A stretch of DNA of 64,000 nt from Arthrobacter yangruifuii (GTDB lineage: Bacteria > Actinomycetota > Actinomycetes > Actinomycetales > Micrococcaceae), in assembly GCF_009192775.1 (NCBI RefSeq), contig NZ_VTFX01000001.1:496001-560000 (forward strand). The letters are read 5' to 3'. This document shows, in pieces, positions 1-8,676 of the stretch (position 1 is its first letter; each line of letters starts with the position of its first letter). The notes beneath the pieces are model-generated. The model saw nothing but the letters and a program-made list of their open reading frames with translations. It searched no databases and was not told the origin of the DNA. The position numbers were made by a program, and so were the translations under genes.

Positions 1-336
1 TTCACCGAAACCGAGATCGACGCCGCCCTGGCCCGGCACCCGCGCATCGGCGACAGGCCGGAAGGCTCCGGAACGGAAGCCAGCCTCTCCTGCACCGAGC
101 AGGAATCCGTGACCGGGCTGGAACACGTCCAGGACCGGTTGCACGCCGGCAACCGGGCGTATGAAGACCGGTTCGGCCGGGTTTTTCTCATCCGTGCTGC
201 CGGCCGCAGCGCCGAGGACATCCTCACCGTCCTCGAAGAGCGGCTGCAGCACACCGACACCGAGGAGATCCCGGTCATCGCGGCCCAGCTGCGCGACATT
301 GCCATCCTCCGGCTCGAAGGACTGCTGAGCACATGA
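1..336 (+). CDS. uraD: OHCU decarboxylase, C-terminal part (5' truncated by window)
   Basis: Frame 1 is open from the first base, so this is the C-terminal ~111 residues of a gene that begins outside the window. UraD-family enzymes decarboxylate 2-oxo-4-hydroxy-4-carboxy-5-ureidoimidazoline to S-allantoin, the third step of urate breakdown. The fragment carries the family motif HPRIG near its start, NRAYEDRFGRVFLI in the middle and a QLRDIAILRLEGLL tail, all typical. Its stop codon overlaps the start of the next gene in an ATGA, so translation is coupled to uraH. Function is confident; the missing N-terminus cannot be judged. Confidence 0.9.
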   Translation, partial: FTETEIDAALARHPRIGDRPEGSGTEASLSCTEQESVTGLEHVQDRLHAGNRAYEDRFGRVFLIRAAGRSAEDILTVLEERLQHTDTEEIPVIAAQLRDIAILRLEGLLST

Positions 337-674
337 GCGGCAGCCATGTCACCACCCACATCCTGGACACCGCCGCCGGAAGGCCCGCCTCCGGCGTCGC
401 CGTTTCCCTGTGGTCCCTGCACAACGGCGGGCAGACCCGGGTCGGGGAGGGAACCACGGACGGGGACGGACGGATCGGCAGCCTCGGACCGGCGCAGCTG
501 CAGCCGGGCACCTACCGGATCGACTTCGCCACCGGGGACTACTTCGCGGCCGCCGGAACCGAGACCTTTTTCCCCAGCGTCTCCCTGACCTTTCGCCTCA
601 CCGACCCGGGCCAGCACTACCACGTGCCGCTGCTGCTGAGTCCGTTTGCCTACTCCACCTACCGAGGAAGCTGA
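333..674 (+). CDS. uraH: 5-hydroxyisourate hydrolase (HIUase)
   Basis: 113 residues, the usual size of transthyretin-like HIU hydrolases. The N-terminus contains the HVTTHILDTAAGRPA signature and the protein ends in the diagnostic YRGS tetrapeptide, with the conserved His in YHVPLLLSPF. The enzyme hydrolyses 5-hydroxyisourate, the product of urate oxidase, to OHCU, the substrate of the preceding uraD product. Start is the ATG inside the ATGA overlap with uraD. Only three bases separate its stop from urate oxidase. Acts in the cytoplasm; no signal peptide. Confidence 0.95.
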   Translation: MSGSHVTTHILDTAAGRPASGVAVSLWSLHNGGQTRVGEGTTDGDGRIGSLGPAQLQPGTYRIDFATGDYFAAAGTETFFPSVSLTFRLTDPGQHYHVPLLLSPFAYSTYRGS

Positions 675-677
675 GCC

Positions 678-1613
678 ATGACAGAAGCAATGCAGGCCCC
701 GGCGGGGGAAAGCACGGATGCTCCGAGGATCGTGCTCGGCCGCAACCAGTACGGCAAGGCCGAAATCCGGCTGGTAAAGGTCACCCGCGACACCGCCCGG
801 CATTCCCTTGAGGACCTCAGCATCACCTCGCAGCTGCACGGGGACTTCGACGCAGCCCACACCCAGGGGGACAACGCCCATGTGGTGGCCACCGATACGC
901 AGAAGAACACCGTCTACGCTTTCGCGCGCGACGGCGTCGGCTCGCCCGAGGCATTCCTGCTGCGCCTGGAACAGCACTTCACAGCCGGATTCGAGTGGGT
1001 CACCGGCGGGCGCTGGGCCGCGGAACAGTACTTCTGGAACCGGATCAGCGGCCACGACCACGCCTTCGCCAAGGACAAATCGGAAATCCGCACCGCCCTC
1101 CTGCTGTCCGTGGGCGGCGGGCGGCAGCTGGTCTCCGGAATCAGCGGCCTGACGGTGCTGAAAAGCACCGGCTCCGAGTTCCACGGCTTCCCGCGGGACC
1201 GGTACACCACCCTGGCCGAAACCACGGACCGGATCCTGGCCACCGATGTCACGGCCAAATGGCGCTACGCGCCGGAGACGGATCTGTCCGCCCTGGATTT
1301 CAATGCCCTCTACGCCTCCGCGCGGACCCTGCTCCTGGATGCCTTCGCCGGCACGCACTCCCTGGCACTGCAGCAGAGCATGTATGAAATGGGCAAAGCC
1401 GTGATTGCCGCCCATCCGGAGATCGTGGAGGTGCGCCTTTCCCTGCCGAACAACCATCACTTCCTGGTGGACCTGGCGCCGTTTGGCCTGGACAACCCCA
1501 ACGAGGTGTTCTTCGCCGCGGACCGGCCCTACGGACTGATCGAGGCATCCGTGCTGCGGGAGGGCACGGACCCCGAGGCGCACGTCTGGAACACCGTGGG
1601 CGGATTCTGCTGA
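678..1613 (+). CDS. uox: Urate oxidase (factor-independent uricase)
   Basis: 311 residues, normal for cofactor-free uricases (two T-fold domains). Visible catalytic features are the Lys in NQYGKAEIRLVKV, the Thr in VVATDTQKNTVYAF and the His in PNNHHFLVDL, matching the Thr/Lys/His set of the family. The enzyme oxidises urate to 5-hydroxyisourate with O2, releasing H2O2. It sits between uraH and the DUF6986 gene; its TGA overlaps the next ATG as TGATG, so the genes form one translationally coupled operon. The C-terminus ends GGFC, not an SKL-type peroxisomal signal, as expected for a bacterium. Confidence 0.96.
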   Translation: MTEAMQAPAGESTDAPRIVLGRNQYGKAEIRLVKVTRDTARHSLEDLSITSQLHGDFDAAHTQGDNAHVVATDTQKNTVYAFARDGVGSPEAFLLRLEQHFTAGFEWVTGGRWAAEQYFWNRISGHDHAFAKDKSEIRTALLLSVGGGRQLVSGISGLTVLKSTGSEFHGFPRDRYTTLAETTDRILATDVTAKWRYAPETDLSALDFNALYASARTLLLDAFAGTHSLALQQSMYEMGKAVIAAHPEIVEVRLSLPNNHHFLVDLAPFGLDNPNEVFFAADRPYGLIEASVLREGTDPEAHVWNTVGGFC

Positions 1614-2932
1614 TGTCCCCTCGGTCCGGTTCCCACCTGCCCCACCCCGTCCTCGGCGCCGACCATCTGGCCCGGCTGGAGGCCATCCTGACGGATACCG
1701 ACCGGCTGCTCGCCGCCGCCTATCCGGGCGACGGCGGCTCCCGCCAGCCCGTCCACACCGTCTACATTCCGGCCGACCGTTGTCTGCCCGCGTTGCCCGG
1801 AACCTGGGGCGAGGACGCGCTGGCCGCCCTGGCGGCGTACGGATCCCTGGCCGAGCTGGCGGACCGGCTGGGCCTCGACCCGGACGTGGCCGGCGCCGTC
1901 GTGCCGCTGGTGGAGGCGAAGCTGCGCACCGAACCCATCGAGGACCTGCGCCTGGACTTCGAGGACGGCTACGGCATCCGGCCCGACGCCGAGGAAGACG
2001 GCCACGCCCGGCAGGCCGCCGCCGCGGTGGCCGGGGCCGTGGCCGCCGGCACCGCCCCGCCGTTTGTCGGTATCCGGTTCAAGTCCTTCGAAGCCGCCAC
2101 CCGGGACCGCGGCGTCCGCACCCTGGACCTGTTCCTCGCCGGGCTGCTTGCAGCCGGGGACCTGCCGGACGGGCTGGTGCTGACCCTGCCCAAGGTGTCC
2201 ACCGTGGAACAGGTCGAGGCCATGGTCTACGTCTGTGAACTGCTCGAGGACGCCCACGGCCTGCCCGAGGGGCGGCTGCGGTTCGAGGTGCAGGTGGAAA
2301 CCCCGCAGCTGGTCCTGGCCGCCAACGGCACGGTGCCCGCGGCGCAGCTGATCCACCGGGCCAAGGGCCGGGTCTCGGCGCTGCACTACGGAACCTATGA
2401 CTACAGCGATGCTGTGCAGGTGGCCGCCCCGTACCAGTCCATGGACCACCCCGCCGCGGACTACGCCAAAGCCGTGATGCAGGTGGCCGCCGCCGGCACC
2501 GGCGTCCGGCTTTCGGACGGTTCCACCAACATCCTGCCGCTGGGCACACCGGAGGAAATCCGCTCCGCCTGGCAGCTGCATGCCCGGCTGGTGCGCCGCT
2601 CCCTGGAACGCGGTTTCTACCAGGGCTGGGACCTGCATCCGGCGCAGCTGCCCACCCGCTTCCTGGCCACGTACGCCTTTTACCGGGAAGGGTTCGACGC
2701 CGCCGCATCGCGCCTGCGCAATTACGCGCAGCACCGTGCGGGCAGCGTGCTCGACGAACCGGCCACGGCCCGCGCGCTGGCCCGCTTTGTGCGCCGCGGC
2801 CTGCTCTGCGGTGCACTGACCGGTGCAGAGATTGAACACGGCACCGGGCTCAGCGGCGTCGAGCTTGCAGCCCTCGCCCATCCAGGAGCTCATTCCTCCG
2901 CCTCCGCCGCCGACGAAAAGGTCCAACAGTGA
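1613..2932 (+). CDS. DUF6986 family protein, HpcH/CitE-like aldolase fold
   Basis: 439 residues. The sequence looks like the HpcH/HpaI aldolase-citrate lyase-malate synthase superfamily: LRLDFEDGYGIRPD resembles the acidic metal-site motif, followed by GIRFKSFE, a strand-like LVLTLPKVST, RFEVQVETPQ and LHYGTYDYSD. The start is the ATG in the TGATG junction with uox, and the end overlaps the allE GTG start (GTGA). Because it lies inside a tightly coupled ureide operon it probably acts on a pathway product such as glyoxylate, but that is inference; the exact reaction is not known to me. An alternative is a malate-synthase-like or lyase side activity. Confidence 0.75.
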   Translation: MSPRSGSHLPHPVLGADHLARLEAILTDTDRLLAAAYPGDGGSRQPVHTVYIPADRCLPALPGTWGEDALAALAAYGSLAELADRLGLDPDVAGAVVPLVEAKLRTEPIEDLRLDFEDGYGIRPDAEEDGHARQAAAAVAGAVAAGTAPPFVGIRFKSFEAATRDRGVRTLDLFLAGLLAAGDLPDGLVLTLPKVSTVEQVEAMVYVCELLEDAHGLPEGRLRFEVQVETPQLVLAANGTVPAAQLIHRAKGRVSALHYGTYDYSDAVQVAAPYQSMDHPAADYAKAVMQVAAAGTGVRLSDGSTNILPLGTPEEIRSAWQLHARLVRRSLERGFYQGWDLHPAQLPTRFLATYAFYREGFDAAASRLRNYAQHRAGSVLDEPATARALARFVRRGLLCGALTGAEIEHGTGLSGVELAALAHPGAHSSASAADEKVQQ

Positions 2933-3753
2933 ATAACCCCCGCTACTACGCCCCCGAGGGCGGCCTGCCTGCCCAGACCGATCTGCTCACCGGCCGGGCT
3001 GTGGTCACCGAGGCCTACACCGTGATTCCCCGCGGCGTACTGCGGGACATCGTGGTCAGCGTGCTGCCCGAATGGACCGAGACCCGCACCTGGATCCTCA
3101 ACCGGCCCGTGGCCGGCGGCGCCGTCACTTTTGCGCAGTACCTGATGGAGGTGGCACCGGGCGGCGGTTCCCGGGCGCCCGAACCGGAACTTGAAGTGCA
3201 GTCCTTCATTTTCGTCCTCGAGGGCACCCTGACCGTGCGCCGGCTGGGACGGGACCATGAACTGACCCCGGGCGGCTTCGCCTACCTGCCGCCGGAAACG
3301 CTGTGGGGAGCATTCAACGAGGGGCAGGAAACGGTGAAATTCGCCTGGATCCGCAAGGCCTACCAGCCGCTCGTGGGACATACTCCGGCCCCGGTGTTCG
3401 GCAACGAGGCCGACATCACGCCGACGCCGATGCCCGGCACCGACAACAAATGGCGCACCACCCGGATGATCCCCGTGGACGACGTCGCCTATGACATGCA
3501 CGTCAACGTAGTGACCTTCGAACCCGGCGCCGTGATTCCCTTCGCCGAAACCCACGTGATGGAGCACGGGCTGTATGTGCTCGAGGGCAAGGCCGTGTAC
3601 CGGCTCAACCAGGACTGGGTGGAAGTGGAGGAGGGGGATTACCTGTCCCTGCGCGCCTTTTGCCCGCAGGCCTGTTACGCCGGCGGACCCTCGAACTTCC
3701 GCTACCTGCTGTACAAGGACGTGAACCGCCAGGTCCGGCTGGGAAGCCGGTGA
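2929..3753 (+). CDS. allE: (S)-ureidoglycine aminohydrolase, bicupin
   Basis: 274 residues with two cupin domains. Converts S-ureidoglycine to S-ureidoglycolate and ammonia. The second cupin holds the manganese ligands E207, H209 and H213 (in [16 protein letters not shown]) and Q247 (in CPQACY); the spacing 2-4-34 is the same as in the plant enzyme. The GTG start overlaps the previous TGA, and its own TGA overlaps the next ATG. This step presupposes an allantoate amidohydrolase, which is not in the window. The first cupin ([15 protein letters not shown]) lacks an obvious metal site, as in the family. Confidence 0.93.
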   Translation: MNNPRYYAPEGGLPAQTDLLTGRAVVTEAYTVIPRGVLRDIVVSVLPEWTETRTWILNRPVAGGAVTFAQYLMEVAPGGGSRAPEPELEVQSFIFVLEGTLTVRRLGRDHELTPGGFAYLPPETLWGAFNEGQETVKFAWIRKAYQPLVGHTPAPVFGNEADITPTPMPGTDNKWRTTRMIPVDDVAYDMHVNVVTFEPGAVIPFAETHVMEHGLYVLEGKAVYRLNQDWVEVEEGDYLSLRAFCPQACYAGGPSNFRYLLYKDVNRQVRLGSR

Positions 3754-5918
3754 TGGTTCCCGAGGGCGGCGCCCGCGCCGGATACTCCGTGAACTGCTCC
3801 ATGCTGTTCACCGAACTCCCGCTGCTGGAACGTCCCGCCGCCGCCCGGGCCGCCGGCTTCGACACGGTGGAGTTCTGGTGGCCGTTTGCCGAACCGGTGC
3901 CTCCGGCGGCAGAGGTGGCGGACTTTGAGACGGCCATCCGCGACGCCGGCGTGCGCCTGGGTGCCCTGAACTTCGCCGCTGGAACCATGCCTGAGGGCGA
4001 ACGCGGCCTGCTGTCCCTACCGGACCGCGGTGCCGACTTCCGTGCCAATGTGCAGGTGGTTGCCGGCATCGGGCAGCGGCTGGGCTGCCGGCTCTTCAAC
4101 GCGCTGTACGGCAACCGGTCCGCGTCCTACCGCCCGGAGGAACAGGACAAGGAAGCACAGCGGAACCTGCTGGAGGCGGCCCGTGCCGTCGCACCCTTCG
4201 GCGGGACCATCCTCCTGGAACCGCTCAGCGGTGCTCCGGATTATCCGCTGCGCACCGCTGCGGACGTGTTCGCCGTCCTGGACCGGGTGCACCGGGCCGG
4301 GGCGCCCAATGCGGCACTGCTGGCCGATTTCTACCATCTGGCGGTGAACGGCGACGACGTCGGGGCGCTGGCGGCGGCCGATGCCGGCCGGTTCGGGCAC
4401 GTCCAGATTGCCGATGCTCCCGGCCGCGGAGCGCCCGGCACCGGAACCCTTCCCCTGGCGGACTGGGTCCGGGTGATCCGCAGCGGCGGATACCGCGGGG
4501 AGGTGGCGCTGGAATACTTCGCGCCCGCCGAGTCCGCTTTCGACTGGCTGGACTCGCCGGGGCCGGATTCCTCAGCAGCCCGCCCTGCGGAGCGCTACGA
4601 CCTGGTGATCCGCAGCAACGCCGTCCTCACTCCCGAAGGAATCACCCCCGCTGAGGTGGGAGTGCGGGACGGGGTGATTGCCGCCGTCGTCCCGCTGGGC
4701 ACCGGGCTGGCGGGGGAGCGGCTGCTGGAACTGGCCGGGGATGAAACCTTGCTGCCCGGGCTGGTGGACACCCATGTACACGTGAATGAGCCGGGCCGCA
4801 CCGAGTGGGAGGGGTTCGCTTCGGCCACCCGGGCGGCGGCGGCGGGCGGCGTGACCACGCTGATCGACATGCCGCTGAACAGCATCCCGCCCACCGTGAC
4901 CGTGGACGCGCTGGAAGCGAAGCAGACGTGCGCAGCCCCGCAGGCCGCCGTCGACGTCGGGTTCTGGGGCGGAGCCGTTCCCGGAAACGAAGCGGATCTG
5001 CGTCCCCTGCATGACGCCGGCGTCTTCGGCTTCAAATGCTTCCTGGTCCACTCCGGCGTCGACGAATTCCCGTACCTGGAACCGGCGGAAATGGAAACCG
5101 TCCTCGCCGAACTGAAGACCTTCGACGCCCTGCTGCTGGTCCACGCCGAGGATCCCGCCGCCATCCTGCCCGCTCCCGCCGGCCCGCAGTACGCCGGCTT
5201 CCTGGCCTCCCGGCCGCCGTCCGCGGAAAACAGCGCCGTCGGACAGGTCATCGAGGCCGGGCGGCGGACCGGGGCACGGGCGCACATCCTGCACCTGTCC
5301 TCCGCCGAAGCGCTGCCCCTGATCCGTGCGGCAAAGGACGACGGCGTCCGCCTCACCGCCGAGACCTGCCCGCACTACCTGACGCTGACGGCAGAGGAGA
5401 TTCCCGACGGCGCCACCGCGTTCAAGTGCTGCCCGCCCATCCGCGGGGACGCCAACCGGGAACAGCTCTGGGCCGGTCTGGCGGACGGGACCATCGACTG
5501 CATCGTGTCTGACCATTCGCCCAGCACCCTGGACCTGAAGGACCTCGGGCGAGGGGACTTCAGTGTTGCCTGGGGCGGGGTGTCCTCGCTGCAGCTGGGC
5601 CTGCCGCTGATCTGGACCGAGGCCCGTGCCCGGGGAATTCCGCTGGAGCGGGCGCTGCACTGGATGTCCGCGGCGCCGGCGGAACTGGCCGGCCTGGACC
5701 GGAAGGGCGGCATTGTGCCGGGTAAGGATGCCGACTTCGCGGTCTTCGCGGCCGGAGACACCTTCACCGTGGATCCGGCCGCCCTGCAGCATCGCAACCC
5801 GGTCACGCCGTACGCGGGGAAGCATCTCACCGGCGTCGTGCGTCGGACGCTGCTGGCCGGAGTCGACGTCGATCCGGGGGCACCTGCAGGCCGGCTGCTG
5901 CGCCGGGGCGAGGCGTAG
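3753..5918 (+). CDS. allB: Fusion: hydroxypyruvate isomerase-like domain + allantoinase
   Basis: 721 residues made of two enzymes in one frame with no internal stop. Residues ~11-268 match hydroxypyruvate isomerase (Hyi, TIM barrel): [14 protein letters not shown] with E156, [20 protein letters not shown] and VALEYF with E254; the two Glu are 98 residues apart as in E. coli Hyi (E142/E240). After a ~12-residue linker, residues ~281-721 are allantoinase: [15 protein letters not shown] (H341, H343), GFKCFL (K428, carboxylated Lys), H464, H514 and D587. Allantoinase opens S-allantoin to allantoate. The start is the ATG in a TGATG overlap with allE; an in-frame ATG at 3660 inside allE is rejected. 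The two activities are normally encoded by separate genes. Confidence 0.92.
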   Translation: MVPEGGARAGYSVNCSMLFTELPLLERPAAARAAGFDTVEFWWPFAEPVPPAAEVADFETAIRDAGVRLGALNFAAGTMPEGERGLLSLPDRGADFRANVQVVAGIGQRLGCRLFNALYGNRSASYRPEEQDKEAQRNLLEAARAVAPFGGTILLEPLSGAPDYPLRTAADVFAVLDRVHRAGAPNAALLADFYHLAVNGDDVGALAAADAGRFGHVQIADAPGRGAPGTGTLPLADWVRVIRSGGYRGEVALEYFAPAESAFDWLDSPGPDSSAARPAERYDLVIRSNAVLTPEGITPAEVGVRDGVIAAVVPLGTGLAGERLLELAGDETLLPGLVDTHVHVNEPGRTEWEGFASATRAAAAGGVTTLIDMPLNSIPPTVTVDALEAKQTCAAPQAAVDVGFWGGAVPGNEADLRPLHDAGVFGFKCFLVHSGVDEFPYLEPAEMETVLAELKTFDALLLVHAEDPAAILPAPAGPQYAGFLASRPPSAENSAVGQVIEAGRRTGARAHILHLSSAEALPLIRAAKDDGVRLTAETCPHYLTLTAEEIPDGATAFKCCPPIRGDANREQLWAGLADGTIDCIVSDHSPSTLDLKDLGRGDFSVAWGGVSSLQLGLPLIWTEARARGIPLERALHWMSAAPAELAGLDRKGGIVPGKDADFAVFAAGDTFTVDPAALQHRNPVTPYAGKHLTGVVRRTLLAGVDVDPGAPAGRLLRRGEA

Positions 5919-5988
5919 GGGTGACGCTGATTCGGGTGACAGCGGCCACATGAGCCCGTCGCATTTTCGGAACGGCCAGCCCTGAAAG

Positions 5989-5994
5989 TAATGT
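5989..5994 (+). promoter_or_regulatory. -10 box TAATGT of a probable leaderless promoter
   Basis: TAATGT fits TANNNT and lies seven bases before the ATG of the CitE-like gene at 6002, with no Shine-Dalgarno between. This suggests transcription starts at or next to the start codon, so the gene has its own promoter after the ureide operon. Confidence 0.5.
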
Positions 5995-6001
5995 CGTATT
6001 C

Positions 6002-6847
6002 ATGGCACCCTTCCGAAACAGCCGCGCCGCTGCCCTTCCCGCAAAACTCTCCCGCTCCTGGCTGCTGGCATCCGCCGCAGATGAAGCGAATTTTGCACCG
6101 GCGCTGGCGTCCGAGGCCGATTCGGTGGTCTTCGACATGGAGGACGCCGTCCCCGCCGGAGGCAAGGCCGAAGCCCGCGAACGGGTGGTTGAGGCACTGT
6201 CCACCGGCATGACCGCGTGGGTACGCGTCAACGGCATCGAAACCGATTACTGGGCTGACGATCTCGCGGCCCTCTCGAAGGCACCGGGCCTGCGCGGCGT
6301 GATGCTCGCGATGACCGAAAAGCCCGAGCAGGTCACGCACACCGCCATGCGCCTGCAGGCCGGCACCCCGGTCCTGGCCCTGGTGGAATCGGCCCTCGGC
6401 ATCGAGAACGCCACCGCCATCGCCAGCGCACCGGGCACGTTCCGCCTCGCATTCGGCGTCGGCGATTTCCGCCGCGATACCGGTGCCTCGGATGATCCGA
6501 TGGCCCTGGCCTACGCCCGCTCCAAGCTCGTGGTCGCCTCCCGCGTGGGCCAGCTGCCCGGCCCGATCGACGGACCCACCGTGGGTGCGCTGGGCGAGAA
6601 GCTGCTGGACGCCTGCAAGGTCACCCAGAGCATGGGCATGACCGGCAAGCTGTGCCTGATGCCCGAGGCCACGGACTTCATCAACCAGGGACTCTCACCC
6701 AGCGATTCGGAAATCACCTGGGCCCACGAGCTGCTGGAGGCGCACGCGGCCGGTGCCGTGGTGGGCGACGGATCCTACCTGCCGCGCCTGGCCCGTGCCC
6801 AGAAGATCTCCTCGCTGGCGGACTCCTACGGACTCTGGAACGCCTAG
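6002..6847 (+). CDS. HpcH/HpaI aldolase/citrate lyase (CitE-like) family protein
   Basis: 281 residues, typical of stand-alone CitE-like proteins. Motifs in order: RSWLLASAADEANFAPAL, VVFDMEDAVPAG (acidic, metal/CoA site region), WVRVNG, LALVESALGIENA, FGVGDFRRDTG and GKLCLMPEA. Such proteins cleave or form beta-hydroxyacyl-CoA or related C-C bonds, often with glyoxylate or pyruvate as the carbonyl product. No citF/citD partners are present, so it is not a citrate lyase complex. It follows the ureide operon after 83 bases and may share the theme of glyoxylate use, but it probably has its own leaderless promoter. Substrate unknown. Confidence 0.8.
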   Translation: MAPFRNSRAAALPAKLSRSWLLASAADEANFAPALASEADSVVFDMEDAVPAGGKAEARERVVEALSTGMTAWVRVNGIETDYWADDLAALSKAPGLRGVMLAMTEKPEQVTHTAMRLQAGTPVLALVESALGIENATAIASAPGTFRLAFGVGDFRRDTGASDDPMALAYARSKLVVASRVGQLPGPIDGPTVGALGEKLLDACKVTQSMGMTGKLCLMPEATDFINQGLSPSDSEITWAHELLEAHAAGAVVGDGSYLPRLARAQKISSLADSYGLWNA

Positions 6848-7431
6848 GCGGGTTTGTCTGCCCGCTCCAGCAGCTGGAGCACCAGCCGGGTGAGCGTGAA
6901 CGCCGCGTCCATGTCGTAATCCGGCAGGCTGATGTCCGCGAACAGGTGCGAGGCACCCATGTAGAGGAAAAGGTCGGCGTCCGGCGTGGATGCGGCCAGG
7001 TTCTCCGCGGCGTCGAGGTCACCGCTGTCGACGAATTCCTCATCGGCGTCCATGCCGTGGATCTGCACCGGCACCCCGGCGGGCCAGGTATCCCCGAACA
7101 TGCCCAGGGGTGCGCAGCCGCTGACCAGAACTGCACCCTTGGCGCCCGGACGGGTCTGGGCCAGCCGCTGGGCAGGCATCACGCCAAGCGAGAAGCCGAT
7201 ATAGACCATCTCCGGCGGGAAGCGCTCCGCGACTGCGACCCCTGCCTCTTCGACCGTGTCCATGCCGATGTCCTGCAGGTACTCCAGACCGTCCGCCAGT
7301 TCCGTGAAGGTATGCCCGTCATACAGGTCCGGCACGGTGACCGTGTGCCCGGCCTCGCGCAGGACCTCGGCAAAGGCATCCATGCCCGCCGTGAGGCCCT
7401 GCGCATGGTGGAAAAGCAGGACATTGGCCAT
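6844..7431 (-). CDS. Dienelactone hydrolase family protein (alpha/beta hydrolase)
   Basis: 195 residues, close to the size of dienelactone hydrolases. The nucleophile elbow is GFSLG (Ser rather than the Cys of classical enzymes), the acid is within HGMDADEEFVDSGD and the His in MGASHLF, giving a plausible triad. N-terminal HHAQGLTAGM is the oxyanion region. Good Shine-Dalgarno (AGGAG) before the ATG. Encoded just downstream of rraA in the same direction with a 9-base gap, so probably co-transcribed; its stop overlaps the end of the convergent CitE-like gene by four bases. Cytoplasmic; substrate unknown. Confidence 0.82.
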   Translation of the reverse strand: MANVLLFHHAQGLTAGMDAFAEVLREAGHTVTVPDLYDGHTFTELADGLEYLQDIGMDTVEEAGVAVAERFPPEMVYIGFSLGVMPAQRLAQTRPGAKGAVLVSGCAPLGMFGDTWPAGVPVQIHGMDADEEFVDSGDLDAAENLAASTPDADLFLYMGASHLFADISLPDYDMDAAFTLTRLVLQLLERADKPA

Positions 7432-7440
7432 GGGGATCTC

Positions 7441-7908
7441 CTAGGGCTCGACGAGAATGCCGTCCTCGTCCGCATACAGCACCGCGCCGGGGCGGAAGGT
7501 GACACCGCCGAACTCTACGGGCACATCCACCTCACCGACAGAGTCCTTGGCGCTCTTGCGCGGATTCGAGCCCAGCGCCTTCACGCCCAGCGGCAGCTTG
7601 GCGACGGCGGCGCGGTCACGGATGGCGCCGTTGATAACGACGCCGGCCCAGCCGTTTTCGACGGCGGCCCCGGCAATCAGGTCCCCCATCAATGCGGTGT
7701 TCAGCGACCCGGCGCCGTCGACCACCAGCACCGCGCCCTCGCCCGGGGAGTTCAGCAGGGACTTGATGATGCCGTTGTCCTCCAGGCAGCGAACAGTGCG
7801 GATGGGGCCGGTGAAGCCCACGTGCCCGCCCAGGTCCTGGAACTGCAGGGACACCGAGGCCAGCTCGTCGCCGCGTTCGTCGTACAGGTCTGCTGTGCTG
7901 ATTTCCAT
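7441..7908 (-). CDS. rraA: RraA family protein (RNase E regulator / HMG-aldolase fold)
   Basis: 155 residues, aligning along the whole length of E. coli RraA by eye: STADLYDE, FQDLGGHVGFTGPIRTVRCLEDN, VLVVDGAGSLNTALMGDLIAGAAVENGWAGVVINGAIRD and FGGVTFRPGAVLYADEDGILV. The family contains both RNase E inhibitors and divalent-metal 4-hydroxy-4-methyl-2-oxoglutarate aldolases; the aldolase-type G-D-x10-20-R-D pattern appears retained here (GDLIAG ... GAIRD), so an aldolase or oxaloacetate decarboxylase activity is possible. First gene of a probable two-gene unit with the hydrolase. Confidence 0.88.
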   Translation of the reverse strand: MEISTADLYDERGDELASVSLQFQDLGGHVGFTGPIRTVRCLEDNGIIKSLLNSPGEGAVLVVDGAGSLNTALMGDLIAGAAVENGWAGVVINGAIRDRAAVAKLPLGVKALGSNPRKSAKDSVGEVDVPVEFGGVTFRPGAVLYADEDGILVEP

Positions 7909-7981
7909 GCCACTACTGTGACAGGCAGCACACCGGATCAGCGACCGGCCACGCCGGACGCTGCCGGGGCCGGCGGGAAAG

Positions 7982-8548
7982 TTACGCCCGGGTCTGCCGG
8001 GCGTGGGACTTCAGCACATCCACGATTTCCAGCAGGTCCGCCACCGAATGCGGGCTGGAATCCCCGGTGGCCTGCGGCCAGCCGCCGGGCAGTCCCTCGT
8101 TGTAATAGAGGCCGTCGGCCAGCAGGGTGATTGCGCGGGCAATCCCGGGATCCCCCACCTCGTCGCGGACCAGGTCGAACCAGCTGCGGTGGATCTCCTG
8201 CAGCAGCTCCGATGCCACGGGGTCCGAAGCCTGGGCCAGGCGGACCACGCCGATCAGGGCACGGTCCAGCTCGCTGCCCACATACACGGAACCGCGGACC
8301 AGGTACCGGGACGGCCCTTCCGGATCCTCGCGCATGGTCTGAAGGTCCGCGGCGGCCAGGTGCCGGAGCTTTTCGATCAGCGCACCGGCCATCGCTTCCT
8401 TGTTCTTGAAGTGGTACAGCAGGCCGCCCTTGGAGACCTCGGCGCGGGCGACGACGGCATCGAGGGTGGCGCCGCGTGGGCCTTCATTGATGAGCAGCTC
8501 CTCGTAGGCATCGAGGATGCGGTCCCGGGCGGGACGAGTATTCGGCAT
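7982..8548 (-). CDS. TetR family transcriptional regulator
   Basis: 188 residues. N-terminal HTH: RDRILDAYEELLINEGPRGATLDAVVARAEVSKGGLLYHFKNKEAMAGAL is the canonical TetR DNA-binding pattern. The C-terminal ligand domain resembles TetR_C_6-type regulators (DRALIGVVRLAQASDP). It is divergent from the MFS transporter at 8677, with a near-perfect palindrome inside that promoter, so it most likely represses the pump and is relieved by a pump substrate. Its own start appears leaderless (TAGCGT at 8555-8560 on the minus strand, six bases before the ATG). Confidence 0.92.
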   Translation of the reverse strand: MPNTRPARDRILDAYEELLINEGPRGATLDAVVARAEVSKGGLLYHFKNKEAMAGALIEKLRHLAAADLQTMREDPEGPSRYLVRGSVYVGSELDRALIGVVRLAQASDPVASELLQEIHRSWFDLVRDEVGDPGIARAITLLADGLYYNEGLPGGWPQATGDSSPHSVADLLEIVDVLKSHARQTRA

Positions 8549-8554
8549 GCTTTC

Positions 8555-8560
8555 ACGCTA
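8555..8560 (-). promoter_or_regulatory. -10 box TAGCGT of the TetR gene (leaderless)
   Basis: On the minus strand TAGCGT ends six bases before the ATG of the TetR gene with no ribosome-binding site between, as expected of a leaderless actinobacterial transcript. The -35 is not convincing. Confidence 0.45.
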
Positions 8561-8588
8561 CGCCATCTGCCCGCGGATCAGCCTCAAT

Positions 8589-8617
8589 TTGGCACCGTAC
8601 AGTCTAGACGGTACAGT
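8589..8617 (+). promoter_or_regulatory. MFS promoter with embedded TetR operator
   Basis: TTGGCA (8589-8594) and TACAGT (8612-8617) are separated by exactly 17 bases, a good -35/-10 pair. Bases 8594-8617 form an interrupted palindrome: a perfect core GTCTAGAC (8602-8609) flanked symmetrically by GTAC and then by AC/GT, 20 of 24 positions symmetric. The operator therefore spans from the end of the -35 to the -10, a classical repression geometry for the divergent TetR regulator. Confidence 0.8.
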
Positions 8618-8676
8618 AGCTAGGCAGGTCTTCTCCTGCCTAAAACCCGAATTGATCATCCTTGAAGGAGGAAGCT

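Noticed and set aside
1529-2926. 465-residue minus-strand frame over the DUF6986 gene
   Set aside because: Antisense to an operon gene with stop/start couplings on the plus strand; Gly/Val/His/Gln bias typical of shadows.
3660-3752. Upstream ATG extension of the Hyi-AllB frame into allE
   Set aside because: The ATG at 3753 lies in a TGATG overlap consistent with the rest of the operon; the extra 31 residues would overlap allE and have no homology.
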